Below are positions 33,425 through 44,541 of a DNA stretch of 64,000 nt, piece by piece. The DNA is from Pantoea coffeiphila. GTDB taxonomy: Bacteria; Pseudomonadota; Gammaproteobacteria; Enterobacterales; Enterobacteriaceae. The number at the start of each line of letters is the position of its first letter. Positions within the stretch are counted from its first letter, which is position 1. The translations under genes were made by a program, and so were the position numbers. Location of the stretch: assembly GCF_016909495.1 (NCBI RefSeq), contig NZ_JAFBFW010000003.1, positions 1 through 64,000 of the forward strand, written 5' to 3'. Below the pieces are notes generated by a model, which was given only the letters and a program-made list of their open reading frames with translations, was not told where the DNA came from and searched no databases.

Positions 33425-34768
33425 ATGTCCTGGAACGCCGCACTAAACGACGCCGTGACATCGGCTGCGCAGCCTTCGCCGCCGGGTGAACATCCGGCAT
33501 CATCGCACCGCCTTTCCCGCGTTGCTGAACGTCTCGATTATTCAGATATTATTAAGCTGGCCTCTTACGTTCAGCAGCAGACCTCTGCCGGTAAAGACAT
33601 TTGCGATCTGATTATTGGTGACTTCGATACGCACTATTTCCCGCTGCCCGCCGCACTGAAACGGGCGATACATCAGGCCTATGACGACGGCCAAAATGAC
33701 TATCCACCGCTTGAAGGCGTGCTGCCGCTGCGCGAAGCGGTGGCCCGGCTGGCTAACACGCATCTCGGCTGTGACTACGATCCCGCCACTGAAATTGTCG
33801 TGTCAGGCGGATCGCGCCCGCTGCTCTATCTGGCGCTACTGGCACTGGCCGATCCGGGGGAGAAGGTTCTCTATCCCGCCCCGTCGTGGAATAACGTCTA
33901 CTACGCCACGCTGTGCGGTGCGCACGGAATTGCGGTGGAAACCCATCAGGAAAATCAGTTTCTACCGACCGCGGAAGAACTCGCGCCGTATCTCAGCGAT
34001 GCCCGCGTGCTTTCACTCTGCTCGCCGCAAAACCCACCCGGCACCATGTTTACCCGCGAAGCGCTGGAGGCGATTTGCGACCTCGCGATGGCAGAAAATG
34101 AACGTCGGCGTCGCTGCCAGCAAAAGCCGCTGTTTATCATCTTCGATCAGGTGTACTGGATGCTGACCTGTCAAACGCGGCAACATCATCATCCGGTAGA
34201 ACTTCGGCCCGAGCTGAAGCCGTATACGCTGATTGTGGACGGCGGCTCCAAAGCCTTTGCGGCCACCGGCGTCAGGGTCGGCTGGGGAATGGGACCGGCC
34301 GACGTGATCGACAGAATCACGCTGATGATTGAGCATATAGGTGCCATCGCACCCAAGGCGGAGCAGCTGGCGACGGCGGCGCTGCTCAGCGATCATCGGC
34401 GGCTGTTCGATCATCTTGATGTTTTCAAAGCGCGTATTCTGCAGTCGCTACAGCTGCTGCATCAGGGCGTGCAGCAGTTAAAAAGCGCAGGGCTACCGGT
34501 TGATTCGATCGAACCGATGGGGGGGATTTACCTGTCCATTCAGTTCAATGTGATAGGCAGGGTGACGCCGCAGGGGACGAGACTGGACAGTGCAGCCGCA
34601 GTCAGCCGCTATCTGATCGATGAGGCAGGCTTTGCCCTGGTGCCGTTCAGCTTCTTCGGCATGTCTGGGCAAATCTGCTGGTTCCGCGCTGCGGTGTGCG
34701 CCGTGCTGCCTGAACAGATTGAGAGCGCCTTACCCCGACTGCGCAGCGCGCTGGCTGCGCTGAAGTAA
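33425..34768 (+). CDS. Class I/II PLP-dependent aminotransferase
   Basis: A 447-residue fold-type I aminotransferase. Visible residues: SGGSRPLLYLAL for the phosphate-binding start, N203 in SPQNPPGT, D241 and Y244 in FDQVYW, PLP lysine K276 in GGSKAFAATGVRVGW. A C-terminal arginine for the substrate carboxylate is likely in ICWFRAAVC. It differs from housekeeping AspC/TyrB in these motifs and carries an extra N-terminal segment of about 30 residues. The open frame extends upstream to 33365 but the ATG at 33425 is the most plausible start; its ribosome-binding site is weak. Third gene of the insert, 74 bases after the desulfurase. Amino acid substrate unknown. Confidence 0.85.
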   Translation: MSWNAALNDAVTSAAQPSPPGEHPASSHRLSRVAERLDYSDIIKLASYVQQQTSAGKDICDLIIGDFDTHYFPLPAALKRAIHQAYDDGQNDYPPLEGVLPLREAVARLANTHLGCDYDPATEIVVSGGSRPLLYLALLALADPGEKVLYPAPSWNNVYYATLCGAHGIAVETHQENQFLPTAEELAPYLSDARVLSLCSPQNPPGTMFTREALEAICDLAMAENERRRRCQQKPLFIIFDQVYWMLTCQTRQHHHPVELRPELKPYTLIVDGGSKAFAATGVRVGWGMGPADVIDRITLMIEHIGAIAPKAEQLATAALLSDHRRLFDHLDVFKARILQSLQLLHQGVQQLKSAGLPVDSIEPMGGIYLSIQFNVIGRVTPQGTRLDSAAAVSRYLIDEAGFALVPFSFFGMSGQICWFRAAVCAVLPEQIESALPRLRSALAALK

Positions 34769-34790
34769 GGGATAGCGGTTCTCGGTATCT

Positions 34791-34806
34791 TGTGATCTAC
34801 ATCACA
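34791..34806. promoter_or_regulatory. CRP site upstream of psiE
   Basis: TGTGATCTACATCACA fits the CRP consensus TGTGA-N6-TCACA perfectly. It lies about 62 bases before the psiE start. E. coli psiE is known to be repressed by cAMP-CRP and induced on phosphate starvation. Confidence 0.85.
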
Positions 34807-34818
34807 CTAAAGCATAGT

Positions 34819-34847
34819 GTTATCTGTCGGCATATCCGACAGATAAC
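34819..34847. repeat. Perfect 12-bp inverted repeat in the psiE leader
   Basis: Arms GTTATCTGTCGG and CCGACAGATAAC are fully complementary around a CATAT spacer. The element sits between the CRP site and the AGAGG ribosome-binding site of psiE. It could be a repressor operator or an mRNA hairpin. No T-run follows, so it is not a terminator. I cannot name a regulator for it. Confidence 0.8.
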
Positions 34848-34867
34848 AACTATTTAGAGGTGTGAAC

Positions 34868-35284
34868 ATGACTCCCCCCGTAAAAAATACTCCGGCCACC
34901 CGCCTGGCCTTTGCCCTGCAGATGGTGCTGAACGCCGGTCTGATTGCGCTGGCCGTTATCCTGGTGATCTTTCTCGGTAAGGAGACGATTCACCTGGCGA
35001 ATGTCCTGCTGAACACCGGGGAGCAGACGTCTTCGTATCTGCTGATTGAAGGCATTGTGATCTATTTTCTCTATTTCGAGTTTATCGCGCTGATCGTGAA
35101 GTACTTCCAGTCGGGCTACCATTTTCCGCTGCGTTACTTTGTCTATATCGGCATTACTGCGATTATCCGCCTGATCATCGTTGACCATAAAAACCCGTTT
35201 GATACCCTGGCCTACTGCCTGGCGATTCTGATTCTGGTGATCACCCTGTGGCTGGCGAACAGCAATCGCCTGAAGCGCGAATAA
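34868..35284 (+). CDS. psiE: Phosphate-starvation-inducible protein PsiE
   Basis: A 138-residue inner-membrane protein with four hydrophobic segments. It matches E. coli PsiE (136 residues), especially [19 protein letters not shown] and [20 protein letters not shown] (20 residues shown). The ATG at 34868 has AGAGG at 7 bases; an in-frame GTG two codons upstream is less likely. Function unknown; expression responds to phosphate starvation and CRP in E. coli. It converges on malG across a terminator. Confidence 0.94.
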   Translation: MTPPVKNTPATRLAFALQMVLNAGLIALAVILVIFLGKETIHLANVLLNTGEQTSSYLLIEGIVIYFLYFEFIALIVKYFQSGYHFPLRYFVYIGITAIIRLIIVDHKNPFDTLAYCLAILILVITLWLANSNRLKRE

Positions 35285-35312
35285 AAAAAACAGGCGGCCG
35301 TTTGGCCGCCTG
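35283..35312 (-). terminator. Rho-independent terminator of the malEFG operon
   Basis: Perfect 9-bp stem CAGGCGGCC/GGCCGCCTG with a 4-base loop. The T-run appears when read on the minus strand (eight A at 35283-35290 on the plus strand). It is about 50 bases past the malG stop codon and abuts the psiE stop, so it may also slow psiE transcription. Confidence 0.9.
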
Positions 35313-35363
35313 AAACACAGGATATAACGAAGCAAGAACAGCAGCAGTGGCAAATAAATCGGA

Positions 35364-36254
35364 CTAACCCTTCACGCCCCCGGCGGTTAAACCGTTAACC
35401 AGCCAGCGCTGGGCGATAATAAACACCAGAGTAATCGGCAGCGCCGACAGCACGGCGGCCGCGGCAAAATCACCCCATAAATAGTTCTGCGGATTGAGAT
35501 ACTGCTGCATTCCCACTGCCAGCGTGTAGCTGTTCACGTCGCGCAACAGCAGCGACGCCACCGGCACTTCGGTAACGGCCGCAATAAACGACAGAATAAA
35601 CACCACCGCCAGAATCGGCACCGACAGCGGCAGCAGGATTAGACGGAACGCCTGCCACGGCGTGGCACCGTCAAGCGCGGCAGCTTCTTCCAGCGAACCG
35701 TCAATCGTTTCAAAATAGCCCTTAATCGTCCACACGTGCAGCGCAATGCCGCCGAGATAGGCGAAAATCAGCCCCGCGTGGGTATTCAGCCCGATAAACG
35801 GCAGATACTGCCCCAGCCTGTCGAATAGCGCATAGAGCGCTACCAGCGACAGCACCGCCGGAAACATCTGGAAAATCAGCATCCCTTTCAGCAGGCTGGA
35901 CTTGCCGCGAAAGCGCATACGGGCAAAGGCGTAGGCGCAGGTCGTAGAAAGGGCAACGATGCCTACTGCGCTGATGGCTGCCACCTTGATTGAATTCCAC
36001 AGCCACAGCAGCACCGGAAACGGCGGCGGCGTCACGCTACCATTTTCATGCACCACCGGGATGCCGAGCGCCAGCTTCCAGTGATCCCAGGAAATATGCT
36101 CCGGCAGCAGCGAGCCGATCGCGTAATTCCCCGGGCGCAGCGAGATGGCCAGCACCATCAGCAGCGGATACATAATGATGGCCACAAAGCTCAGCAGCAG
36201 CAGATGGCTGAGCAGCAGGCGCAGCTTCTGTGATTTAGGTTGTACGATAGCCAT
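35364..36254 (-). CDS. malG: Maltose/maltodextrin ABC transporter permease MalG
   Basis: A 296-residue permease, same length as E. coli MalG, with six helices and the coupling loop [20 protein letters not shown] near residues 190-210 that docks on MalK. The C-terminus GLTAGGVKG, which reaches toward the ATPase interface, is conserved. It starts 8 bases after malF, with GAGG upstream. Third gene of malEFG. Confidence 0.97.
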   Translation of the reverse strand: MAIVQPKSQKLRLLLSHLLLLSFVAIIMYPLLMVLAISLRPGNYAIGSLLPEHISWDHWKLALGIPVVHENGSVTPPPFPVLLWLWNSIKVAAISAVGIVALSTTCAYAFARMRFRGKSSLLKGMLIFQMFPAVLSLVALYALFDRLGQYLPFIGLNTHAGLIFAYLGGIALHVWTIKGYFETIDGSLEEAAALDGATPWQAFRLILLPLSVPILAVVFILSFIAAVTEVPVASLLLRDVNSYTLAVGMQQYLNPQNYLWGDFAAAAVLSALPITLVFIIAQRWLVNGLTAGGVKG

Positions 36255-36262
36255 GTTTTACC

Positions 36263-37795
36263 TCAGTCGACTTTGATGCGGGTGGCTTTCAGATTCAGCA
36301 CGGCCAGTCCGCCTACCAGCAGGAAAATCAGCGTGGCAATCGCCGCCGCCAGGCCGAAGTCCTGCCCGCCGCCGCCCTCAAAGGCGATGCGCCAGGTATA
36401 GCTGACCAGCAGGTCGGTATAGCCCGCCGGCGTGGTGGTGCCAAGACGGTCCGGCCCGCCGTTGGTCAGCAGCTGGATCAGCACGAAGTTATTAAAGTTA
36501 AAGGCGAAGCTGGCGATCATCAGCGGTGCCAGCGGCTTCAGCAGCAGCGGCAGCGTGATGCGGAAGAAATTCTGCACGGTGGTGGCACCGTCCAGCGCCG
36601 ATGCCTCATACAGATCGTCCGGTATCGCCTTCAGCAGCCCCATACAGAGGATCATCATGTACGGATAACCGAGCCAGGTATTGACCACCACCAGCATGCT
36701 GCGCGCCAGCGTCGGGTCGCTGAACCAGGCCGGCTTCAGGCCAAACAGGGCGTTAAGCATGATATTGATTTCGCCGAAGCTTTGGTTAAACAGCCCCTTG
36801 AAAATCAGGATAGAGATAAAGGCCGGTACCGCGTAGGGCAGGATCAGCAGCAGGCGATACACCGCACGCCCCTTCAATGCCTCCCACTGCATCAGACAGG
36901 CCAGCACCATCCCGACAGCCGTGGTCAGGATCACCGTCAGCAGCGCGAATACCACCGTCCAGATAAAGATGCCGATAAACGGCTTCTGGATGCCGTCGTC
37001 GGTCATCACCCGCAGGAAGTTTTTCCAGCCGATGCTTACCGTATAGCCCGGACTGAGACGTTCGCCGCTCCACTGCTGGTTAGCATCTTTCGCCTGATAG
37101 AAACCCACCTCATCGTTCGGCCAGTAAACCGTGCCGGTTTGCTGATTGGTCAGGCTGCCGTCCGCCGCCAGCTTATACAGCGGCTGCGTACCGGAGAACT
37201 GACGCAGCGAGCTCATCCGCACGCTGCTGCCGTCGGGCAGGGTGGCGGTAATCAGACCCAGCGCCTGGCGGTTTTGCGTCACCACGCGCAGCATCGCGCG
37301 CTCGCCCTGCGGGGCTTCAGCGCTCTCTTTCAGCGCCAGGGTTTGTGGATTTTTATCGTCAAAGCTGAACGGTTCGGAGAGAAAGCCGGGCTTACCGTCG
37401 GCGGTCAGCTGCAGGACCCACTGGCTGCCCTGCGGCCACAGATTAAAGTTATAGCGTTCTCCCGCCTGATACTGGCGGTCCAGCAGCACCGTCTGCGCCC
37501 GTTCAAAGGTCAGCTGATTGGTACTGCTATAGTTGGTAAAGGAGATGGCGATGGTCGCCGCCAGCGGGAAGAGGACAAACAGCGCCATCCCTGCCAGCCC
37601 CGGATAGACATAACGCCAGGCCGTGGCCCGACGCTGAGCAAAAATCACCAGCCCAACGCTGAGTACAATCAGCGTCAGCGCGGCGAACAACACTTCACCC
37701 TGCGCATACATCAGCACCACGAGGTAGCCGGTAAACAGCGCAAACAGGGTAACGATCAGCCACTTCAGGCCATGCTTACCGGCAACGTTCGCCAT
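36263..37795 (-). CDS. malF: Maltose/maltodextrin ABC transporter permease MalF
   Basis: A 510-residue permease (E. coli 514) with the extra N-terminal helices and the large periplasmic P2 domain (about residues 90-275) that contacts MalE. The EAA-type coupling loop is DLYEASALDGATTVQNFFRI (about 397-416). The C-terminal helices match MalF. Second gene of the malEFG operon, 55 bases after malE. Confidence 0.97.
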   Translation of the reverse strand: MANVAGKHGLKWLIVTLFALFTGYLVVLMYAQGEVLFAALTLIVLSVGLVIFAQRRATAWRYVYPGLAGMALFVLFPLAATIAISFTNYSSTNQLTFERAQTVLLDRQYQAGERYNFNLWPQGSQWVLQLTADGKPGFLSEPFSFDDKNPQTLALKESAEAPQGERAMLRVVTQNRQALGLITATLPDGSSVRMSSLRQFSGTQPLYKLAADGSLTNQQTGTVYWPNDEVGFYQAKDANQQWSGERLSPGYTVSIGWKNFLRVMTDDGIQKPFIGIFIWTVVFALLTVILTTAVGMVLACLMQWEALKGRAVYRLLLILPYAVPAFISILIFKGLFNQSFGEINIMLNALFGLKPAWFSDPTLARSMLVVVNTWLGYPYMMILCMGLLKAIPDDLYEASALDGATTVQNFFRITLPLLLKPLAPLMIASFAFNFNNFVLIQLLTNGGPDRLGTTTPAGYTDLLVSYTWRIAFEGGGGQDFGLAAAIATLIFLLVGGLAVLNLKATRIKVD

Positions 37796-37850
37796 AGAAA
37801 TTCCTTACAGCAGCGGCGGGCGCTTCCGCCCGCCTGGCAGACAACGGGGA

Positions 37851-39047
37851 TTATTTAGTGATACGCGCCTGGGCGTCTTTCAGCGCGGCATCGACCGTCT
37901 GACGGCCGTTGATCGCATTCAGCACCGCGGTGCGTTCCGCATACCAGAAGGCGCTCATCTGCGGTACGTTTGGCATCACTTCACCCTTCTGCGAGTTCTC
38001 CATGGTGGCGGCGATCTTCGGATCTTTTGCCAGCTTCTCCTGCATCGACTTCAGAGCCACCGCGCCCAGCGGTTTATCGGCATTGACCTTCGCCAGGCCG
38101 TCATCGGTCAGCAGGTAGTTTTCCAGGAACTCTTTCGCCAGCTCTTTATTCGGGCTGGCGGCGTTAATGCCCGCGCTCAGCACGCCAACGAACGGTTTCG
38201 ACGGCTGGCCTTTAAAGGTTGGCAGCAGGGTAACGCCGTAGTTGATCTTCGCGCTGTCGATATTGCCCCACGCCCACGGACCGTTAATGGTCATCGCGGT
38301 TTCGCCCTTGTTAAAGGCGGCTTCGGCAATAGCAAAGTCGGTATCGGCATTCAGATGTTTGTTCTTAATCAGGTCGACGAGGAACTGCAATCCTTCCTGC
38401 GAGCCTTTGTTCGCCACGCCAACATCCTTCAGGTCATAGCTGCCGTCGGGGAGTTTCTTAAAGGCGTAACCGCCATTGGCAGCGGTGAGCGGCCAGGTGA
38501 AGTACGGCTCCTGGAGGTTAAACATGATGGCGCTTTTGCCTTTCGCCTTCAGCTTTTTATCCAGCGCCGGGATCTCTTCCCAGGTTTTTGGCGGCTCGGG
38601 CAGCAGGTCCTTGTTATAAATCAGCGACAGCGCCTCAGCGGCAATCGGATAACCAATCAGCTTGCCGTTATAGCGTACGGCGTCCCAGGTGAAGGGATAG
38701 AGCTTGTCCTGGAAGGCTTTATCCGGGGACACTTCGGCCAGCAGACCGGACTGGGCATAGCCGCCGAAGCGATCGTGTGCCCAGAAGATAATATCCGGGC
38801 CGTCACCGGTGGCCGCCACCTGCGGGTATTTCTCTTCCAGCTTGTCCGGGTGCTCCACCGACACTTTAATACCGGTATCCTGCTCAAATTTCTTACCGAC
38901 TTCCGCCAGGCCGTTATAACCCTTGTCGCCGTTGATCCAGATAACCAGCTTGCCTTCTTCTATTTTTGCCTGCGCCAGCGCAGGGAGCAACAGGCTGGAA
39001 AGGGTACACAGCAGCAGTGTTTTACTCGCTAATCTGAACTTCGCCAT
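37851..39047 (-). CDS. malE: Maltose-binding periplasmic protein
   Basis: A 398-residue precursor. The signal peptide (about 28 residues, cleavage before [10 protein letters not shown]) differs from E. coli, whereas the mature protein is highly similar: [41 protein letters not shown]-type C-terminus DAQARITK. The track of open codons continues upstream, but the ATG at 39047 follows AGAGGAACG and begins a proper signal peptide. It captures maltose and maltodextrins for MalFGK2. Divergent from malK; the shared region carries MalT and CRP sites. Confidence 0.97.
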   Translation of the reverse strand: MAKFRLASKTLLLCTLSSLLLPALAQAKIEEGKLVIWINGDKGYNGLAEVGKKFEQDTGIKVSVEHPDKLEEKYPQVAATGDGPDIIFWAHDRFGGYAQSGLLAEVSPDKAFQDKLYPFTWDAVRYNGKLIGYPIAAEALSLIYNKDLLPEPPKTWEEIPALDKKLKAKGKSAIMFNLQEPYFTWPLTAANGGYAFKKLPDGSYDLKDVGVANKGSQEGLQFLVDLIKNKHLNADTDFAIAEAAFNKGETAMTINGPWAWGNIDSAKINYGVTLLPTFKGQPSKPFVGVLSAGINAASPNKELAKEFLENYLLTDDGLAKVNADKPLGAVALKSMQEKLAKDPKIAATMENSQKGEVMPNVPQMSAFWYAERTAVLNAINGRQTVDAALKDAQARITK

Positions 39048-39378
39048 TATTCGTTCCTCTAAGGGTATGAAGCCGGGATGTGGTTGCAGTCTGCTGTTAA
39101 GCAAGGAGAACTGCGTCATCCCCGGCTCTACTCCCCCCAATCACTTTCTGTGATCGAATTAACAAAAAATCCATTTCTGCGCTCCCGACCACAAAAAACA
39201 GCCGTTATTTTTGCCAGTGCCGTCACGAAATTCGCCCGCCGACCCGATGGTTGATGTCGGGTGCGTTTTTCTCATCCTCCTTTCTCCTCCCCCATAAAAA
39301 ATCCAGCGGTGGAGGAGTTAGCTTTCCGCGCGCTGCCGCACACTCCGGCCATCAACAGTCAGTGGACGGGAGAAGCGG
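39048..39378. promoter_or_regulatory. Divergent malE/malK regulatory region with MalT boxes and CRP site
   Basis: Near malE, minus-strand MalT-like boxes GGGGATGACG (39114-39123) and GGGGAGTAGA (about 39127-39136). Near malK, the pair GGGGAGGAGA and GGAGGATGAG reads on the minus strand within 39271-39293, as in E. coli. A half-good CRP site TGTGATCGAATTAACA is at 39149-39164. MalT with maltotriose and ATP plus CRP should activate both operons from this 331-base region. No gene in it. Confidence 0.8.
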
Positions 39379-41809
<2,431 letters not shown>

Positions 41810-41910
41810 CAGCCAGTCGCGGGTGGGCCAGCTCAGGCCCGCCCGTCTCTCTTTAGCCCCGAAACTGCATTGCCTGGCGGGATCGGGGTGGCCCGTTTAA
41901 GGAACATAAA

Positions 41911-42834
41911 ATGAAAAAAAATCTGCTGTCACTGTGCCTGATTGCGGGACTGACTTCCGCATCAATCCTGCCCGCTACGGCGGCAACATTTACTTCACCA
42001 CAGAACGTCGCGGTGGCTCCGGCCATTCCGGCCTCCGCGCTGCAGCGCCTCTCCTGGCTGCCGGTCACGCCACCTGCCAGTAACGACATTGCGCTGAACG
42101 CTTCCTCCCAGAGCCTGAACCAGGGGGAAATTACCGGTCCGGTTGCGGCCGTGACCCTGCCCGCCGATCGCGGATCGCTGGAAATTACTCTCACCAGCGT
42201 GGTGAAAGATCGCCGCGTCTATGTGCCGAACGTGCTGGTGCTGGATGAACAAATGCGCCCGGCCGCCTTCTATCCCGGCAGCTACTTCCCGTACCAGAAA
42301 CCCGGCGTAGTTTCGCAGGACAGACTGGAAGGGACGCTGAAACTGACCCCTGCACTGGGGCAAAAACAAATTTACCTGCTGGTGTACACCACCCGCCAGG
42401 ATCTGACGACCACGACTCAGCTGAAAAATCCGGCGAAGGCCTATGCCGAAGGCGTGGGTAACGCCGTGCCGTCCATTCCCGATCCCGTTGCCGCTCACGT
42501 GAGCGACGGCCAGATTACGCTGAAGGTGAAAGCGGAGCAGGGCAGCGGTAACGTGATGATCGGCCAGGTGTTTAACCAGCCACAGCCGCAACCGGTGGTG
42601 GTTGGCAGTACGGCGGCCCCGGCTGCGGTCGCTGCTGCGCCTGCACCAGCGGCCCCGGCGGCAAAAGCGGAGCCGATGCTCAGCGATACCGAAACCTACT
42701 TCAACCAGGGCATTCGCCAGGCGGCGAAGGCGGGGGATATCGACAAAGCGCTGCGTCTGATGAACGAAGCCGAGCGTCTGGGCTCCACATCGGCGCGGCA
42801 AACCTTTATCAGCAGTGTGAAAGGCAAGGGATAA
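41911..42834 (+). CDS. malM: Maltose operon periplasmic protein MalM
   Basis: A 307-residue periplasmic protein with a signal peptide (cleavage near ATAA, residue 24). It matches E. coli MalM in LNQGEITGPVAAVTLPADRG and the C-terminal helical region ending with conserved NEAERLGSTSAR. An Ala/Pro-rich linker (about 225-255) separates the two domains. Function not established. Last gene of the operon, 101 bases after lamB, followed by a terminator. Confidence 0.95.
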   Translation: MKKNLLSLCLIAGLTSASILPATAATFTSPQNVAVAPAIPASALQRLSWLPVTPPASNDIALNASSQSLNQGEITGPVAAVTLPADRGSLEITLTSVVKDRRVYVPNVLVLDEQMRPAAFYPGSYFPYQKPGVVSQDRLEGTLKLTPALGQKQIYLLVYTTRQDLTTTTQLKNPAKAYAEGVGNAVPSIPDPVAAHVSDGQITLKVKAEQGSGNVMIGQVFNQPQPQPVVVGSTAAPAAVAAAPAPAAPAAKAEPMLSDTETYFNQGIRQAAKAGDIDKALRLMNEAERLGSTSARQTFISSVKGKG

Positions 42835-42866
42835 CATCCCCATATTGCTGGGCTGGCTCCATGACT

Positions 42867-42892
42867 GGTGCGCCGTGCGGCGCACCTTTTTT
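42867..42892 (+). terminator. Rho-independent terminator of malK-lamB-malM
   Basis: Perfect 8-bp stem GGTGCGCC/GGCGCACC with a GTGC loop and six T, 33 bases after the malM stop codon. Confidence 0.94.
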
Positions 42893-43002
42893 CCTTCCTT
42901 CTGTGCTACCTATAAATTTCTGCGTAATTGCCCCGCTTTGATAGGTTTGGCTCCGGTGTCTGCGTTACACTCTGCTTCTGAATTTTTTTGCGGAGAAATG
43001 CG

Positions 43003-43530
43003 ATGGCTGAGAACGCGCTGCCGCTGTTGCGCGCTATCGACTGGCTGCCCGAATCATCGCCCCTGTTAACCGCTTCCCTGCTCGACTGGCTGATGGAAGA
43101 AGACTCGATGACCCGGCGTTTTGAACGTCACTGTCAGCAGGTGACCGTCAACCTGCTGCGCGAAGGATTTATCACCGCGCAGGAGGCTGGAAGCGATGCC
43201 GAACTGCTGCCCGCTGACCACCGTTTCTGGCTGCGGGAAATCGAACTGTGCGGTGATGGCATTCCCTGGCTGGTGGCACGTACGCTGGTGCCGGAATCGA
43301 CCCTGATCGGTCCGGAGCAGAAGCTGCAGCAGCTGGGTACGGTGCCGCTCGGGCGCTATCTATTTACCAGCTCGACGTTAACCCGTGATTTTATTGATGT
43401 TGGCCGCAGCGGAAACCTGTGGGGAAGGCGTTCCCGCCTGCGCCTGTCGGATAAACCGTTGCTGCTGACGGAACTTTTTTTACCGGCATCTCCCCTGTAT
43501 GCCAGGCCGAACGTTGAGGAGAATCAGTAG
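43003..43530 (+). CDS. ubiC: Chorismate pyruvate-lyase
   Basis: Converts chorismate to 4-hydroxybenzoate and pyruvate, the first step of ubiquinone synthesis. The product has 175 residues (E. coli 165). Conserved blocks are [16 protein letters not shown], the VNLLREGF segment, [15 protein letters not shown], and [20 protein letters not shown] (20 shown). The ATG at 43003 has CGGAGAA upstream and is preferred over the TTG at 42988. One base separates its stop from the ubiA start. Confidence 0.95.
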   Translation: MAENALPLLRAIDWLPESSPLLTASLLDWLMEEDSMTRRFERHCQQVTVNLLREGFITAQEAGSDAELLPADHRFWLREIELCGDGIPWLVARTLVPESTLIGPEQKLQQLGTVPLGRYLFTSSTLTRDFIDVGRSGNLWGRRSRLRLSDKPLLLTELFLPASPLYARPNVEENQ

Positions 43531-43531
43531 C

Positions 43532-44407
43532 GTGGAGAACAGTCTGCAAATGAGTAAGCTTTCTGCCTTTATCCGCCTGATGCGGGTTGATAAACCTATT
43601 GGCACGCTGCTGCTGCTGTGGCCGACCCTGTGGGCGCTGTGGCTGGCGGGGATGAAGGTGCCGCCGCTTAACGTGCTGATTGTCTTCGTGCTGGGCGTGA
43701 TTTTTATGCGTGCGGCAGGTTGCGTGGTCAATGATTTTGCCGACCGCAAAATTGACGGTCATGTTAAACGCACACGAGGACGTCCGCTGCCGAGCGGCGC
43801 GGTTACCAGCAATGAGGCAAAGGTGTTGTTTATCGGCCTTGTGCTGGTTTCCTTCCTGCTGGTGCTGACCATGAACAGCATGACCATCTGGCTGTCGCTG
43901 GGTGGGCTGCTGCTGGCATGGATGTATCCGTTTATGAAGCGCTACACCCACCTGCCGCAGGTGGTACTGGGCGCGGCCTTTGGCTGGGCCATTCCGATGG
44001 GCTGGGCGGCGGTGAACGAAACCCTGCCGTTAACCTGCTGGCTGCTGTTCCTGGCCAATATCTGCTGGACGGTGGCGTACGACACGCAGTATGCGATGGT
44101 TGACCGCGACGACGACCTGAAGATCGGCGTGAAGTCGACGGCGATTCTGTTTGGCCGCCACGATAAGCTGATTATCGGACTGCTGCAGTTGGCAACCCTC
44201 GCCCTGCTGGCGCTGACCGGCTGGCTGAGTGGTTTAGGCGGCATCTTCTACTGGGGGCTTTTAGTGGCCGCCGTGCTGTTTGTACACCAGCAGAAGCTGA
44301 TTGCCGACCGCCAGCGTGAGAAGTGCTTCCAGGCATTTCTTAATAACAACTATGTTGGGCTGGCGCTGTTTGTCGGGATTGCACTGAGCATCTGGTCGCT
44401 GGCGTAG
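43532..44407 (+). CDS. ubiA: 4-hydroxybenzoate octaprenyltransferase
   Basis: Attaches the polyprenyl tail to 4-hydroxybenzoate in the inner membrane, the second step of ubiquinone synthesis. A 291-residue protein with about eight to nine helices. The two Asp-rich motifs that bind the Mg-pyrophosphate are [15 protein letters not shown] and [16 protein letters not shown]. The start is a GTG at 43532 with GAGGAG at 10 bases, matching the E. coli length and N-terminal alignment; the open frame upstream lies inside ubiC. Confidence 0.95.
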   Translation: MENSLQMSKLSAFIRLMRVDKPIGTLLLLWPTLWALWLAGMKVPPLNVLIVFVLGVIFMRAAGCVVNDFADRKIDGHVKRTRGRPLPSGAVTSNEAKVLFIGLVLVSFLLVLTMNSMTIWLSLGGLLLAWMYPFMKRYTHLPQVVLGAAFGWAIPMGWAAVNETLPLTCWLLFLANICWTVAYDTQYAMVDRDDDLKIGVKSTAILFGRHDKLIIGLLQLATLALLALTGWLSGLGGIFYWGLLVAAVLFVHQQKLIADRQREKCFQAFLNNNYVGLALFVGIALSIWSLA

Positions 44408-44485
44408 CGGTAATCATTCCGTGTCGCTATGTGGCGGGCACAGGTGAGTACCAAGCCGCGCACAAGAGTCTTTCAGATACATAGA

Positions 44486-44519
44486 AAAGGGGCGAACCTT
44501 GCGGTCCGCCCCTTTTTTT
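44486..44519. terminator. Bidirectional terminator between ubiA and plsB
   Basis: Stem GGGGCG-ACC/GGT-CCGCCCC with one bulged base, a run of seven T on the right and AAAA on the left. It can serve both ubiA (plus) and plsB (minus), which converge here. Confidence 0.85.
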
Positions 44520-44541
44520 CGTGTCAAACCCGTCTGTGTTA

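Noticed and set aside
36782..37858. 358-codon plus-strand open frame opposite malF
   Set aside because: Antisense shadow of malF; composition is Gln/Arg/His-rich without motifs.
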